From an uncultured Clostridium sp. (GTDB taxonomy: Bacteria > Bacillota > Clostridia > Peptostreptococcales > Peptostreptococcaceae), in contig USRS01000001.1 of the NCBI GenBank assembly GCA_900557165.1, positions 30,280 to 94,279 of the forward strand: DNA of 64,000 nucleotides, read 5' to 3'. Numbering within the stretch: position 1 is the stretch's first letter; each line of letters starts with the position of its first letter. The notes beneath the pieces are model-generated. The model ran no database searches. It was not told where the DNA came from and was given only the letters and a program-made list of their open reading frames with translations. This document shows positions 24,618-34,036 of the stretch, in pieces. Position numbers and translations under genes: made by a program.

Positions 24618-25691
24618 ATGAATATATATAATGTGATAATGGCAGGAGGCGGAGGAACTAGGTTTTGGCCTATAAGTAGACAAAAAACTCCAAAGCAATT
24701 ATTGAATTTAAGTGGAGTAGACACTCTTATAAATGAAACTATAGATAGGGTAAACAAGTTATCTCATAAAGACAATTTGTTTATAGTTACAAATAAAAGT
24801 CAAAGGGAGCTAATGAAGGAAACTGTGGATGATAAATGTCATCACAATAATATATTATCAGAACCTATAGCTAAAAATACTTCTGCAGCCATAGGATTTG
24901 CAGCTATTAATATAATGAAAAAATATGGGGATGGCATAATGTGTGTATATCCTGCTGATCATTATATTAAATTGGAGGAAGAGTTTTTGGATTCCTTAGA
25001 AAAGGCTATAGAAGTAGCACAAAATCAGGATAAATTAGTGACAATAGGTATAAAGCCAACATTTATATCTACAGGATATGGTTATATAAATATCAATAAG
25101 GAAAAATTGATAGGTAAGCATGGATATGAAGTAGTGGAATTTGTAGAAAAGCCAAATTTTGAAAATGCTACTAAATATGTTAATTCAGGTGAATATTTAT
25201 GGAATAGTGGTATGTTTGTTTGGAAAGTATCTAAAATTTTAGATGACTTTAAAAGATATTTGCCAAAAGTATATGAAAAACTAAATGAAATAAGTGAATA
25301 TATAGGTACTGAAAAAGAAGTCGAGATGATAAATAAACTGTATAAAGAGATGCCATCCATATCTGTTGATTATGGAATAATGGAAAGAAGTAATGAAGTA
25401 GTTGTAGTACCTGGTGATTTTGGGTGGAATGATTTAGGCTCTTGGGATGTGTTAGGTTCTATATACCCAACTGATGAAGAAGGTAATATTAAAAGAGGTG
25501 AAAATGTAGTTTTAGACACTCGTGACTCTATTATATATTCAGAACAAAAGCTTATAACAGCAGTTGGTGTGAAAGACTTAATAATAGTGTCTACTGAAGA
25601 CTCTGTGATGGTTTGTCCAAAAGATAGGGCTCAGGATGTAAAACATATAGTTGAAAAATTAAAGTCAGAAGAAAAATATACATATTTATAG
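24618..25691 (+). CDS. manC: Mannose-1-phosphate guanylyltransferase
   Basis: A 358-residue sugar nucleotidyltransferase that makes GDP-mannose. MAGGGGTRFWPISRQKTPKQ is the nucleotide-binding loop at about residues 7-26, and YPADHYI and FVEKPNFE mark the metal and sugar sites. It lacks the C-terminal phosphomannose isomerase domain of fused ManC proteins; the isomerase is encoded separately at 56040. Together with the mutase at 54285 and Gmd/Fcl it makes GDP-L-fucose. The start is Met at 24618; an in-frame TTG at 24600 is too close to the hairpin, and GAGGTG lies 10 nt before 24618. Confidence 0.92.
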   Translation: MNIYNVIMAGGGGTRFWPISRQKTPKQLLNLSGVDTLINETIDRVNKLSHKDNLFIVTNKSQRELMKETVDDKCHHNNILSEPIAKNTSAAIGFAAINIMKKYGDGIMCVYPADHYIKLEEEFLDSLEKAIEVAQNQDKLVTIGIKPTFISTGYGYININKEKLIGKHGYEVVEFVEKPNFENATKYVNSGEYLWNSGMFVWKVSKILDDFKRYLPKVYEKLNEISEYIGTEKEVEMINKLYKEMPSISVDYGIMERSNEVVVVPGDFGWNDLGSWDVLGSIYPTDEEGNIKRGENVVLDTRDSIIYSEQKLITAVGVKDLIIVSTEDSVMVCPKDRAQDVKHIVEKLKSEEKYTYL

Positions 25692-25709
25692 TAGTAAGAG
25701 GGAGTTTTA

Positions 25710-26366
25710 ATGAAAAATATTGTTATTATCGGGGCTGGGGGTCTTGCAAGAGAAGTACAGCATGTTATAGAAAAAATTAATCATAAGAATAATCAATGGA
25801 ACCTTATAGGTTTTATAGATGAAAATTTAGACAACAAGGGTAATTTACTTAATGGAGATAAAATAATAGGCAATTTTGATGATTTAGCACAAAATATTAT
25901 TAATCAAGAGTTATATTATGTATGTGCTATTGGAAATACAAAAATAAAGAAAAGATTAGTTAAACAAGCAAAGGAAAATAATCTTAAACCAGCCACATTA
26001 GTAGATCCAGACATATTTATTTCAAAGAGTGTATCTATAAATGAGGGAAGTGTTATTTATGGTAATACTAATTTAACTACTAATATAGATATAGGTAAAC
26101 ATGTAATAATAAATCCTGGATGCACTATAGGTCATGATGTTGTTGTTGAGGATTATGCAATAGTACTTCCTGGGGCTAGAGTATCAGGAAATGTTACTAT
26201 TGGGGAATGTAGCACTATTGGTGCTAGTAGTACAGTAATACAAAATCTTATAGTAGGAAAAAATTCCTTTGTAGGAGCAGGAGCAGTTGTAACAAAAAAT
26301 ATAGATGAAAGTGTTACAGTTGTAGGATGTCCTGCTAGACCTATAGGATTTAATAAACAAATGTAG
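25710..26366 (+). CDS. NeuD/PglD-type sugar O/N-acetyltransferase
   Basis: A 218-residue protein of the NeuD/PglD family. An N-terminal Rossmann-like domain (IVIIGAGGLAREV, 3-15) holds the sugar nucleotide and a left-handed beta-helix of hexapeptide repeats (about 95-205) binds acetyl-CoA; NPGCTIGHDVV contains the catalytic His. In the bacillosamine pathway PglD acetylates UDP-4-amino-4,6-dideoxy-GlcNAc. PglF, PglE and PglC homologues are encoded at 29181, 31681 and 31066, so this is a good candidate for the missing step. NeuD-type O-acetylation of another sugar is the alternative. Confidence 0.8.
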   Translation: MKNIVIIGAGGLAREVQHVIEKINHKNNQWNLIGFIDENLDNKGNLLNGDKIIGNFDDLAQNIINQELYYVCAIGNTKIKKRLVKQAKENNLKPATLVDPDIFISKSVSINEGSVIYGNTNLTTNIDIGKHVIINPGCTIGHDVVVEDYAIVLPGARVSGNVTIGECSTIGASSTVIQNLIVGKNSFVGAGAVVTKNIDESVTVVGCPARPIGFNKQM

Positions 26367-26381
26367 TGGGAGAATTTTACT

Positions 26382-27509
26382 ATGAGTAATATTGTAAAAA
26401 AAAAGCAATACGATTTTGTTAATTTAGCAAAATTTATAAGTGCTGTATTTGTAATAGGGATTCACACATCACCATTACAAGGATTACATCCAAAACTTAA
26501 CTACTTTACGAGATGTATAGTTTTTAGGTTGGCAGTTCCATTCTTTTTTATATGTAGTGGATATTTTTTAGCAGAGAAGCTATTTGATGAAGATAAGAAA
26601 AAAGTCAAAGATTATGTCAAGAAGTATATACTTAATATACTTAATATCTATATTCTTTGGAGTATAATATATACTTTGCTTAACTTTAACACATACTTTG
26701 GAGATGGAAATATAATAAAAAATATTATATTAGTAGTAGCAAGGTTTTTATTCAAAGGAGCTTATATACAACTATGGTATTTAAGTGCTATATGTGTCTC
26801 TGTATATCTGATATATATAATTTTGGATAAGTACAATTTTAAAGTTTTAATCTTTATATCTTTATTATTTTATATTTTTGGATTATTAGGAGACTTATAT
26901 TATGGATTTATTGATAAAACAATTTTAGGAAATATGATGAATATATATTTTTCATTGTTTGGAGAAATGTTTAATAGCTTTACCTGGGGTATGATATTTA
27001 TAGTTATGGGGATTGGAGTAAACAAATTTAATTTAAATTCTAAAATTAAAAATAATTTTATAATCAACATGATATTGTTTTTATTATTTACTATTGAAAG
27101 TTTTACACTAAAATCTTTTGACATACCTAAAGACAATTGCACATCGATATCATTATTACTTTTGACACCAATGATATTTATGTACATTCTTAATCTAGAT
27201 GAAAAGTATACAAATATTTATATTCTTAGAAAAAATTCTAGCGTACTTAGACAGCTTAGCTTATATATGTATTTAATACATGGAGTATTTTTGATTTTTT
27301 TACCATTTTTATATAATAAAATGAACATAAGTAATGAACCCTGGATTAATTTATTTAATTTTATATTAGTTACTATAGGTTCTATTATTTCATCTTTAAT
27401 ACTTATGAAATCAAAAAGTAAAGTAAGTGAATTTATAAGGAAACCTAAATTTATAAAATATAATATTTTTACATATAAAAATATTTTTACAAATATTTAC
27501 ACAAAATAA
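26382..27509 (+). CDS. Acyltransferase_3 family membrane O-acetyltransferase
   Basis: A 375-residue polytopic protein of the acyltransferase_3 (OafA/WecH-like) family, with about ten membrane segments. The N-terminal catalytic region has FVIGIHTSPL (about residues 24-33), FRLAVPFFFICSGYFLAEK and a YIQLWYLSAI segment. It probably adds acetyl groups to the surface polysaccharide. It starts 15 bp after the NeuD-like gene and ends the manC operon before the promoter at 27531. Confidence 0.82.
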   Translation: MSNIVKKKQYDFVNLAKFISAVFVIGIHTSPLQGLHPKLNYFTRCIVFRLAVPFFFICSGYFLAEKLFDEDKKKVKDYVKKYILNILNIYILWSIIYTLLNFNTYFGDGNIIKNIILVVARFLFKGAYIQLWYLSAICVSVYLIYIILDKYNFKVLIFISLLFYIFGLLGDLYYGFIDKTILGNMMNIYFSLFGEMFNSFTWGMIFIVMGIGVNKFNLNSKIKNNFIINMILFLLFTIESFTLKSFDIPKDNCTSISLLLLTPMIFMYILNLDEKYTNIYILRKNSSVLRQLSLYMYLIHGVFLIFLPFLYNKMNISNEPWINLFNFILVTIGSIISSLILMKSKSKVSEFIRKPKFIKYNIFTYKNIFTNIYTK

Positions 27510-27527
27510 CAAAATTATACAAAATTG

Positions 27528-27536
27528 TGATATAAT
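27528..27536 (+). promoter_or_regulatory. Extended -10 promoter of the main polysaccharide operon
   Basis: TGATATAAT is a consensus -10 (TATAAT, 27531-27536) with the TGn extension. There is no clear -35, as expected for extended -10 promoters. It is about 100 bp upstream of the Wzz-like gene and right after the preceding operon. Confidence 0.55.
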
Positions 27537-27552
27537 GTTAAAGAATATTAAG

Positions 27553-27593
27553 GTTGCATATTCTAAATATGGTTTATGATTAGGATATGCAAC
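27553..27593 (+). promoter_or_regulatory. Leader RNA hairpin before the polysaccharide operon
   Basis: A 14-bp stem with one G-U pair (GTTGCATATTCTAA / TTAGGATATGCAAC) and a 13-nt loop lies in the predicted 5' leader, 47 bp before the Wzz-like gene. It is not followed by a T-run, so it is unlikely to be a simple terminator. It may stabilise the mRNA or be a binding site for an antitermination factor, which long polysaccharide operons often need. Confidence 0.6.
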
Positions 27594-27639
27594 AAATTAG
27601 AACATGATTATGGAAATATATTACAGGAGGGAAGAAGTA

Positions 27640-28377
27640 ATGAAAAAAAATGTAGAGATAGCTCGTTATTACAAGCTTTTTAAAAAGAAAGCTTGGATTT
27701 TAATTTTAGGGGTTGTTTTAGGAGGTATTATAAGTGGATTGATTACATCTAATTTAATAGATCCTATATATCAAGCCAAAACAACTATAATAATTGATAC
27801 AAAAACTTCAACACAAAAAGATACAACATATGATGAATATGGGAGTGATAACAAAACACAAAATCAGGTTACAGAAGGGGATATTAATTTTAGCTCAAAA
27901 ATAGCACAGACATATATGCCAATCTTAAAATCAAGAAAAGTTATAGATAAAGTGATAGACAAGTTAAATTTAAATATGTCTTATGAATATTTATCACAAT
28001 GTATAACTACAACTCAAGTTAATCAAGGTCAAATAATTGATATAGAAGTTAAAACTAAAAGTCCTCAAATGAGTTATGATATTGCAAATACACTACCAGA
28101 TGTATTTTCTTCGGAACTTGAGAATTTAACTAAATTTGATGGAGTTCAAGTTATAGATAGTGCTATTATGCCACAAAATCAAGTATATCCAAATGTACAA
28201 CAAAATAAAATGATAGGGGCAATGTTAGGTTTAGCAATAGCCATATTATTAGTGTTAATAGTTGATTATTTAGATAATAAATTAAAAACACCACAAGATG
28301 TTGAAGAGTACTTAGAGCTACCATTATTAGGAGTAGTAATACGTGAAAACAGCAATAGCTTAATACATAAAAGATAG
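27640..28377 (+). CDS. Wzz/YveK-type chain-length and kinase-activator protein
   Basis: A 245-residue membrane protein with two transmembrane segments (about residues 20-40 and 188-207) flanking an extracellular Wzz domain, and a short cytoplasmic tail ending in LPLLGVVI. In Gram-positives this polypeptide activates the separate BY-kinase, here encoded 17 bp downstream. It sets polysaccharide chain length. The start at 27640 is chosen because AGGAGG lies 9 nt before it; upstream in-frame ATGs at 27604 and 27610 overlap the leader and lack such a site. Confidence 0.9.
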   Translation: MKKNVEIARYYKLFKKKAWILILGVVLGGIISGLITSNLIDPIYQAKTTIIIDTKTSTQKDTTYDEYGSDNKTQNQVTEGDINFSSKIAQTYMPILKSRKVIDKVIDKLNLNMSYEYLSQCITTTQVNQGQIIDIEVKTKSPQMSYDIANTLPDVFSSELENLTKFDGVQVIDSAIMPQNQVYPNVQQNKMIGAMLGLAIAILLVLIVDYLDNKLKTPQDVEEYLELPLLGVVIRENSNSLIHKR

Positions 28378-28394
28378 TCAAGGGGAATAGGAAA

Positions 28395-29141
28395 ATGAAT
28401 AATATAGTTACAATAGAAAACCCAAAATCTCCAATAGCGGAGTCTTATAGAAATATAAGGACAAATATAGAGTTTAGTAATATAGATAAAGATTTAAAAA
28501 CAATACTTTTTACAAGTTCTCAACAAAATGAAGGAAAAACTACAATAGTATCAAATTTAGCAGTTACTTTTGCTAACTTAGATAAAAAAGTTATTATCGT
28601 AGATTGTGACCTTAGAAATCCATCTGTACATAAAAAGTTTAAAATAGGTAATATATATGGAGTTACAGATGTTCTTTTAGAAAAGAAGAGTTTTAATTCC
28701 TGTGTAAAAGAAACAGATGTTAAAAACTTAGATATAATTACTGCTGGAGAAATACCATTTAATCCATCAGAAATATTATCATCAAAAAAAATGAAAGAGT
28801 TTATAAATAATCTAAAAGAAGTATATGACTATGTATTCATAGATACACCACCAATAGGCATAGTAACAGATGCAGGGATTTTATCAACTTATTCAGATGG
28901 AGTTGCTATGGTTGTTGGATCGGGAGAAGTTTCTATAGAGTTAGCTAAAGTATCAGTAGAAAGATTAAATAAAATAAATGCCAATTTAATTGGAGTTATC
29001 TTAAATAAATTTAATATAGAAGGTACTAATTCGCAATATGGTTATTATGGCATGTACTATGAAGAAGACAATGGTTCAAGATTATCAAGAAATAAAAAAA
29101 ATAAGAGGAAAAAATTAAATATATTTAGTAAGAAGAAGTAA
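28395..29141 (+). CDS. cpsD: BY-kinase, capsular exopolysaccharide family (CpsD/CapB-like)
   Basis: A 248-residue tyrosine autokinase. Walker A SQQNEGKTT is at about residues 37-45, Walker A' IIVDCDLRNPS at about 66-76, and Walker B YVFIDTPPIG at about 150-159. The C-terminus carries the Tyr cluster YGYYGMYYEE that is autophosphorylated. It partners the Wzz-like protein just upstream to control polymerisation. No CpsB/YwqE-type tyrosine phosphatase gene is seen in the window, so the counteracting enzyme must be elsewhere. Confidence 0.92.
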   Translation: MNNIVTIENPKSPIAESYRNIRTNIEFSNIDKDLKTILFTSSQQNEGKTTIVSNLAVTFANLDKKVIIVDCDLRNPSVHKKFKIGNIYGVTDVLLEKKSFNSCVKETDVKNLDIITAGEIPFNPSEILSSKKMKEFINNLKEVYDYVFIDTPPIGIVTDAGILSTYSDGVAMVVGSGEVSIELAKVSVERLNKINANLIGVILNKFNIEGTNSQYGYYGMYYEEDNGSRLSRNKKNKRKKLNIFSKKK

Positions 29142-29180
29142 TAATTTAAAGCTACTTACTCCAGGGGAGGTATTGTATGT

Positions 29181-31073
29181 ATGAATTTTGAAGCAAAGCA
29201 AGAATTAATAAGAAGTAGGGTAATATTAAGTACATATAGAATTAGACAGATTATTCTTATAACATTAGACTTTATAATGATAGCCTTATCTAATTTTATA
29301 TCTATAGAAACAATGTTAAAAGATTACTTGCCTTATAATAATCAATATACAATTGTTTATGGAGTAGCAATTGTATATAGTCTAATTGGTTTATGTTCAA
29401 TATGCTATTTTAATGGATATAGTAGTTTATGGAGATATGCAGAAATTGATGAAGTTATAATTATAGCAAAGGCATGTATAATTAATACAATTTTATTAAT
29501 AGGTGTAGTTTTATTTATGAAACTATCTATACCAATTTATTTTTATTATATAAATTATATTATGAATGTAGCAGTTATATGTGCTATAAGAATTGGTTAT
29601 AGGTATGTTAGACAATTTAAACTAAGAAAAATGACGTCATCTAATGTGAGTAGAGTACTTATAATAGGTGGAGGTAGCGGTGGTTCAATGGTAATAAATG
29701 AACTATATGATAATCCTCAACTTAATAAAGTACCTGTAGCAGTTGTTGATGATGATGTAAATAAAATTGGAAGGCTTATGCATGGTGTACCAATTTTAGA
29801 TACAACTCATGAGATTGAATCTATTGTAGAAAAAATGAAAATAGATGAAATTATATTTTCTATAGCTTCAGCCAACAATGAAGCGAAACAAAAAATATTA
29901 AATAGATGTAATCAAACAAATTGTAAGGTGAAAACAATACCTGGTATATATGAAATAATAGATGGTAAAGTTGATATAAAAAAAATAAGAGATGTTGAAA
30001 TAAAAGACCTTTTAGGAAGAAAACCTATAGAAGTTGATATAAATAAAATATCTAATTATATTACAGATAAAGTAGTACTTGTAACTGGTGGAGGAGGGTC
30101 TATTGGATCTGAACTTTGCAGACAGATTGCATCGAATAATCCAAAAATGTTAGTACTAGTAGATATTTATGAAAATAATGCTTATGAAATAGAACAAGAA
30201 CTATTAAGGACATACAAAGAAAATATCAATTTAAAAACTATAATTGCATCTATTAGAGATAAAAATAGAATGGATAAAGTATTTGAACAATATAAACCGG
30301 ATGTAGTTTTCCATGCAGCAGCACATAAACATGTTCCTTTGATGGAAGTTAGTCCGGGAGAAGCTATCAAAAACAATATCTTTGGAACAAAGAATATAGC
30401 TGAGTTAGCACATAAATATGAAGTAAGTAGGTTTGTACTTATATCAACAGATAAAGCGGTAAACCCAACTAATATAATGGGAGCAACAAAAAGAGCTACT
30501 GAAATGATAATACAAACTATGAATGAATCTAGCAAAACTGAGTTTGTAGCTGTTAGATTTGGAAATGTGCTAGGAAGTAATGGAAGTGTTATTCCGCTTT
30601 TTAAAAAACAAATAGAAGAAGGTGGACCAATAACTGTAACTCATCCAGAGATTATAAGGTATTTTATGACTATACCAGAAGCTGTACAGTTAGTAATACA
30701 AGCAGGTGCTATGGCTAAAGGTGGAGAAATTTTTATTCTCGATATGGGACAACCAGTTAAAATATTAGATTTGGCTACTAACCTTATAAAATTAAGTGGT
30801 TTAGAGCCGGGAGTAGACATAAAAATAAATTATTCTGGACTTAGACCTGGGGAGAAATTATATGAAGAGCTTTTAATGGCAGAAGAGGGGATTTTAGAGA
30901 CATATCATGAAAAAATATTCATAGGAAAACCTATAGACCTAGATAAAGAATCCTTAAATTTAAAATTAAACAAACTTAAAGAAATTATTAAAAATGAAGA
31001 GACAGATTTAATAGAACCACTAATGAAAGAAATAGTGCCTACTTATAAAAAGGAGGTTATGATGAATGTATAA
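29181..31073 (+). CDS. pglF: UDP-GlcNAc 4,6-dehydratase, membrane-bound (PglF/CapD family)
   Basis: A 630-residue protein with four N-terminal membrane segments (about residues 20-135), a first Rossmann region ([10 protein letters not shown]) and a catalytic SDR domain starting [17 protein letters not shown]. The active site carries [16 protein letters not shown], where Met replaces the usual SDR Tyr, as in PglF/FlaA1-type dehydratases. It makes UDP-4-keto-6-deoxy-GlcNAc, the first step of bacillosamine synthesis when PglE and PglD follow. The gene overlaps the phosphosugar transferase gene by 8 bp. A CapD-type role leading to another 6-deoxyhexosamine is possible. Confidence 0.9.
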   Translation: MNFEAKQELIRSRVILSTYRIRQIILITLDFIMIALSNFISIETMLKDYLPYNNQYTIVYGVAIVYSLIGLCSICYFNGYSSLWRYAEIDEVIIIAKACIINTILLIGVVLFMKLSIPIYFYYINYIMNVAVICAIRIGYRYVRQFKLRKMTSSNVSRVLIIGGGSGGSMVINELYDNPQLNKVPVAVVDDDVNKIGRLMHGVPILDTTHEIESIVEKMKIDEIIFSIASANNEAKQKILNRCNQTNCKVKTIPGIYEIIDGKVDIKKIRDVEIKDLLGRKPIEVDINKISNYITDKVVLVTGGGGSIGSELCRQIASNNPKMLVLVDIYENNAYEIEQELLRTYKENINLKTIIASIRDKNRMDKVFEQYKPDVVFHAAAHKHVPLMEVSPGEAIKNNIFGTKNIAELAHKYEVSRFVLISTDKAVNPTNIMGATKRATEMIIQTMNESSKTEFVAVRFGNVLGSNGSVIPLFKKQIEEGGPITVTHPEIIRYFMTIPEAVQLVIQAGAMAKGGEIFILDMGQPVKILDLATNLIKLSGLEPGVDIKINYSGLRPGEKLYEELLMAEEGILETYHEKIFIGKPIDLDKESLNLKLNKLKEIIKNEETDLIEPLMKEIVPTYKKEVMMNV

Positions 31074-31668
31074 ATTTTTTAAAAGATTAATAGATATTAT
31101 TTGTTCTTTGATTGGACTTATATTATTTTCTCCTATTTTATTAGTAGTTGCCTTATTAATAAGAATTAATCTTGGTTCACCAGTTTTCTTTACACAAACT
31201 AGACTAGGTAAAGACGGCAAAGAGTTTAAAATGATTAAATTTAGGACTATGAAAGATTCGCTAGATAAATTTGGACAATTACTTCCAGATGAACAGCGTC
31301 TAACTAAATTTGGGAAAATTCTTAGAAGTACTAGTTTAGATGAACTTCCAGAATTAATAAATGTACTAAAGGGAGATATGACTTTAGTTGGGCCAAGACC
31401 TCTTTTAGTAGAATATAAAGAATTATATAGTGAAAGACAATTTAGAAGGCATGAAGTTTCTCCTGGAATTACTGGATGGGCTCAGATAAATGGAAGAAAT
31501 GCTATATCATGGAATGAAAGATTTGAATTAGATGTATGGTATGTGGATAATATATCTTTCTTATTAGACATGAAAATATTAGTTATGACAATTTTAAAAG
31601 TAATCAAAAGAGATGGAATAAATGAACAAGGACAAGCAAGTATGTCGAAATTCACAGGAAATAAATAA
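31066..31668 (+). CDS. pglC: Initiating phosphoglycosyltransferase, PglC-like
   Basis: A 200-residue small monotopic phosphoglycosyltransferase with one re-entrant helix (about residues 12-32) and the catalytic core [10 protein letters not shown] and [20 protein letters not shown], then LVGPRPLL and [16 protein letters not shown]. The length and the [18 protein letters not shown] block are very close to Campylobacter PglC, which transfers phospho-di-N-acetylbacillosamine to undecaprenyl phosphate. It therefore starts repeat-unit synthesis. It overlaps pglF by 8 bp and is followed by the PglE-like gene after 12 bp. Confidence 0.92.
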   Translation: MYKFFKRLIDIICSLIGLILFSPILLVVALLIRINLGSPVFFTQTRLGKDGKEFKMIKFRTMKDSLDKFGQLLPDEQRLTKFGKILRSTSLDELPELINVLKGDMTLVGPRPLLVEYKELYSERQFRRHEVSPGITGWAQINGRNAISWNERFELDVWYVDNISFLLDMKILVMTILKVIKRDGINEQGQASMSKFTGNK

Positions 31669-31680
31669 GGAGAAGATAAA

Positions 31681-32817
31681 ATGAGTAAGAGGATATATTT
31701 AGCATCACCTCACATGGGGAGTGAAGAATTAAAGTTTGTTCAAGAAGCATTTGAAACAAATTGGATAGCTCCAATGGGTCCAAATGTTAATTTTTTTGAA
31801 ACAGAAATGGCAAATTATATTGGAATAAATGCTTCAGCAGCTCTATCAAGTGGAACAGCAGCAATACATTTGGCTCTAAAGAGTTTAAATATAAAAGAAA
31901 ATGATATTGTATTTTGTTCTACATTAACTTTTTCAGCAAGTTGCAATCCAATAATATATCAAGGGGCTATACCAGTATTTATAGATTCTGAATATGAATC
32001 ATATAATATGTGTCCTAAAGCTTTAGAAAAAGCTTTTATTGAAGCAAAAGAAAAAAATCAAATTCCAAAAGCTGTAATAGTAGTTAATCTATATGGACAA
32101 AGTGCAGATTTAGATAAGATAAAAGAAATTTGTGATAGATATAATGTACCTATAATTGAAGATGCAGCTGAATCACTTGGTGCAACATATAAAGGAAGAC
32201 AAAGTGGTACTATAGGTGAAATGGGGATATATTCATTTAATGGAAATAAAATCATAACTACTTCAGGTGGTGGAATGCTTGTATCTAATAATGAAATTGC
32301 TATACAAAAAGCAAAATTCTGGGCAACTCAATCAAGAGAAAATGAGAGACATTATGAACATTTAGAACTTGGTTTTAATTACAGAATGAGTAATGTTGTA
32401 GCTGGTATAGGTAGAGGTCAATTAAAAAAATTAGACGAAAGAATTGAACAAAAAAAAGCTATATATGATACTTATAAAAATGAATTTAAAGATATAGATG
32501 AAATAGAAATGATGCCTGTATGTGATTATGGTAGACCAAATTACTGGTTATCAGTTATGACTCTAAAAGAAGGTTGTAAGGTAGAGCCTTTAGATATTAT
32601 ATTAGCTTTAGAAAAAGAAAATATAGAATCTAGGCCAGTATGGAAGCCTATGCATTTACAACCTTTTTATAAAAATTGCAAATTCGTATCAATAGTTGAT
32701 GGTAATAAAAGTGTAGCAGAAGATTTATTCCTTAGAGGTATATGCCTACCTTCTGATACAAAAATGTCCAAAGAAGATATGAATAAAATTATAAAAATAA
32801 TAAAAGGATTATTTTAA
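31681..32817 (+). CDS. pglE: DegT/DnrJ/EryC1 aminotransferase, PglE-like
   Basis: A 378-residue PLP-dependent aminotransferase. RIYLASPHMGSEELKF is the typical PglE/LegC N-terminus, VVNLYGQSADLDKI and EDAAESLGATYKG place the PLP-binding Asp, and FNGNKIITTSGGGM carries the Schiff-base Lys. It should convert the 4-keto product of PglF to UDP-4-amino-4,6-dideoxy-GlcNAc, which a PglD-like enzyme (25710) acetylates. A Legionaminic-type use is less likely without NeuB genes. Confidence 0.88.
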   Translation: MSKRIYLASPHMGSEELKFVQEAFETNWIAPMGPNVNFFETEMANYIGINASAALSSGTAAIHLALKSLNIKENDIVFCSTLTFSASCNPIIYQGAIPVFIDSEYESYNMCPKALEKAFIEAKEKNQIPKAVIVVNLYGQSADLDKIKEICDRYNVPIIEDAAESLGATYKGRQSGTIGEMGIYSFNGNKIITTSGGGMLVSNNEIAIQKAKFWATQSRENERHYEHLELGFNYRMSNVVAGIGRGQLKKLDERIEQKKAIYDTYKNEFKDIDEIEMMPVCDYGRPNYWLSVMTLKEGCKVEPLDIILALEKENIESRPVWKPMHLQPFYKNCKFVSIVDGNKSVAEDLFLRGICLPSDTKMSKEDMNKIIKIIKGLF

Positions 32818-32906
32818 TTATTAACATAAGAAGTTTTATCTATCTTAAAGTAAGATGAAGTTTCTTAATCAAGTTGATATATAAGGAGTTTAACGGGAAA
32901 TTAAAT

Positions 32907-34007
32907 ATGAAAAAAATACTATATATAACAACACTAAGCAGAACGATAAATGCTTTTTTAGTACCTCATATAGAGATGTTAATAAAAGAAGGACATAAGG
33001 TTGACTGTGCATGTAATATAGACCATGATTTAAACAAAGTTATAGAAAATAAATGTGAAAATATATATAATCTTCCTTTTAGTAGGAATCCTTTAGATCC
33101 TAAGAATTTGAAAGCATATAAAATGCTTTTAGATATACAGAAAAAAAATAATTATGACATAGTACATGTACATACACCAATAGCAGCTATATATGGAAGA
33201 TTACTTAAACTTAAATTTCCAAATATAAAAACTATATATACAGTACATGGATTCCATTTCTACAAAGGAGCTTCAAAGCTTAATTGGATTATATATTATC
33301 CTATTGAAAAGTTTATGGCATCACTTACAGATGTAATTATAACTATGAATGAAGAAGATTATAATAGAGCACTAACTTTTAATATAGATAAAGTTTATAA
33401 AGTTAATGGAGTTGGTCTTGATTTAAATGCATATAAATCTAATTCAACAAGTTTAGCTCAATATAGAGAAGAATTTGGATTAAAAGAAGAAGACTTTGTT
33501 ATAGCAATGATTGCAGAAGTTAACAAAAATAAAAATCATAAACAGATTATAGATGCGATAGAACATCTTAATAAAAAAGATATAAAGCTTATATGTGCAG
33601 GAGAAGGTATTTTATTAGATAGTATAAAAGAAGAAATAGAAAAGAGAAATCTTCAAGATAATATAAAAATGCTTGGTTTTAGAAAAGATATAGATAAAAT
33701 AATATCAGTTTGTGATATAGGAGTTTTAATGTCTTATAGAGAAGGTTTACCTAGAAATATAATGGAATTAATGTCAGCTAAAAAAACTGTTATAGGAACA
33801 AATATAAGAGGAATTAAGGATTTAATAGAAGATGAGAAAACAGGTTATTTGGTAGAAGTAGGAGATTACAAAACAACAGCAAACAAAATAGAAAAATTAT
33901 ATAATAATAAAAATTTATTAAAAGAGTTATCTGACAATTGTTATTCTTTTATAAAGAAATACGATATTAACAATGTTTTAAAAGATTTAAAAGCAATATA
34001 TTCTTAA
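32907..34007 (+). CDS. Glycosyltransferase family 4 (EpsD/PglA-like)
   Basis: A 366-residue GT-B enzyme. The N-terminal half has VHVHTPIAAIYGR and TVHGFHFYKGAS, which are typical of the GT4 enzymes that follow PglC-type initiators. The C-terminal half has the nucleotide-sugar binding motif LMSYREGLPRNIMELMSA, in which the conserved Glu-x7-Glu is present. It probably adds the second sugar. The Met at 32907 is chosen over an in-frame TTG at 32874, because an ordinary GT4 strand (KKILYIT) begins there. Confidence 0.82.
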   Translation: MKKILYITTLSRTINAFLVPHIEMLIKEGHKVDCACNIDHDLNKVIENKCENIYNLPFSRNPLDPKNLKAYKMLLDIQKKNNYDIVHVHTPIAAIYGRLLKLKFPNIKTIYTVHGFHFYKGASKLNWIIYYPIEKFMASLTDVIITMNEEDYNRALTFNIDKVYKVNGVGLDLNAYKSNSTSLAQYREEFGLKEEDFVIAMIAEVNKNKNHKQIIDAIEHLNKKDIKLICAGEGILLDSIKEEIEKRNLQDNIKMLGFRKDIDKIISVCDIGVLMSYREGLPRNIMELMSAKKTVIGTNIRGIKDLIEDEKTGYLVEVGDYKTTANKIEKLYNNKNLLKELSDNCYSFIKKYDINNVLKDLKAIYS

Positions 34008-34036
34008 AAGACATGATATTAGGAGGGCAATATAAT

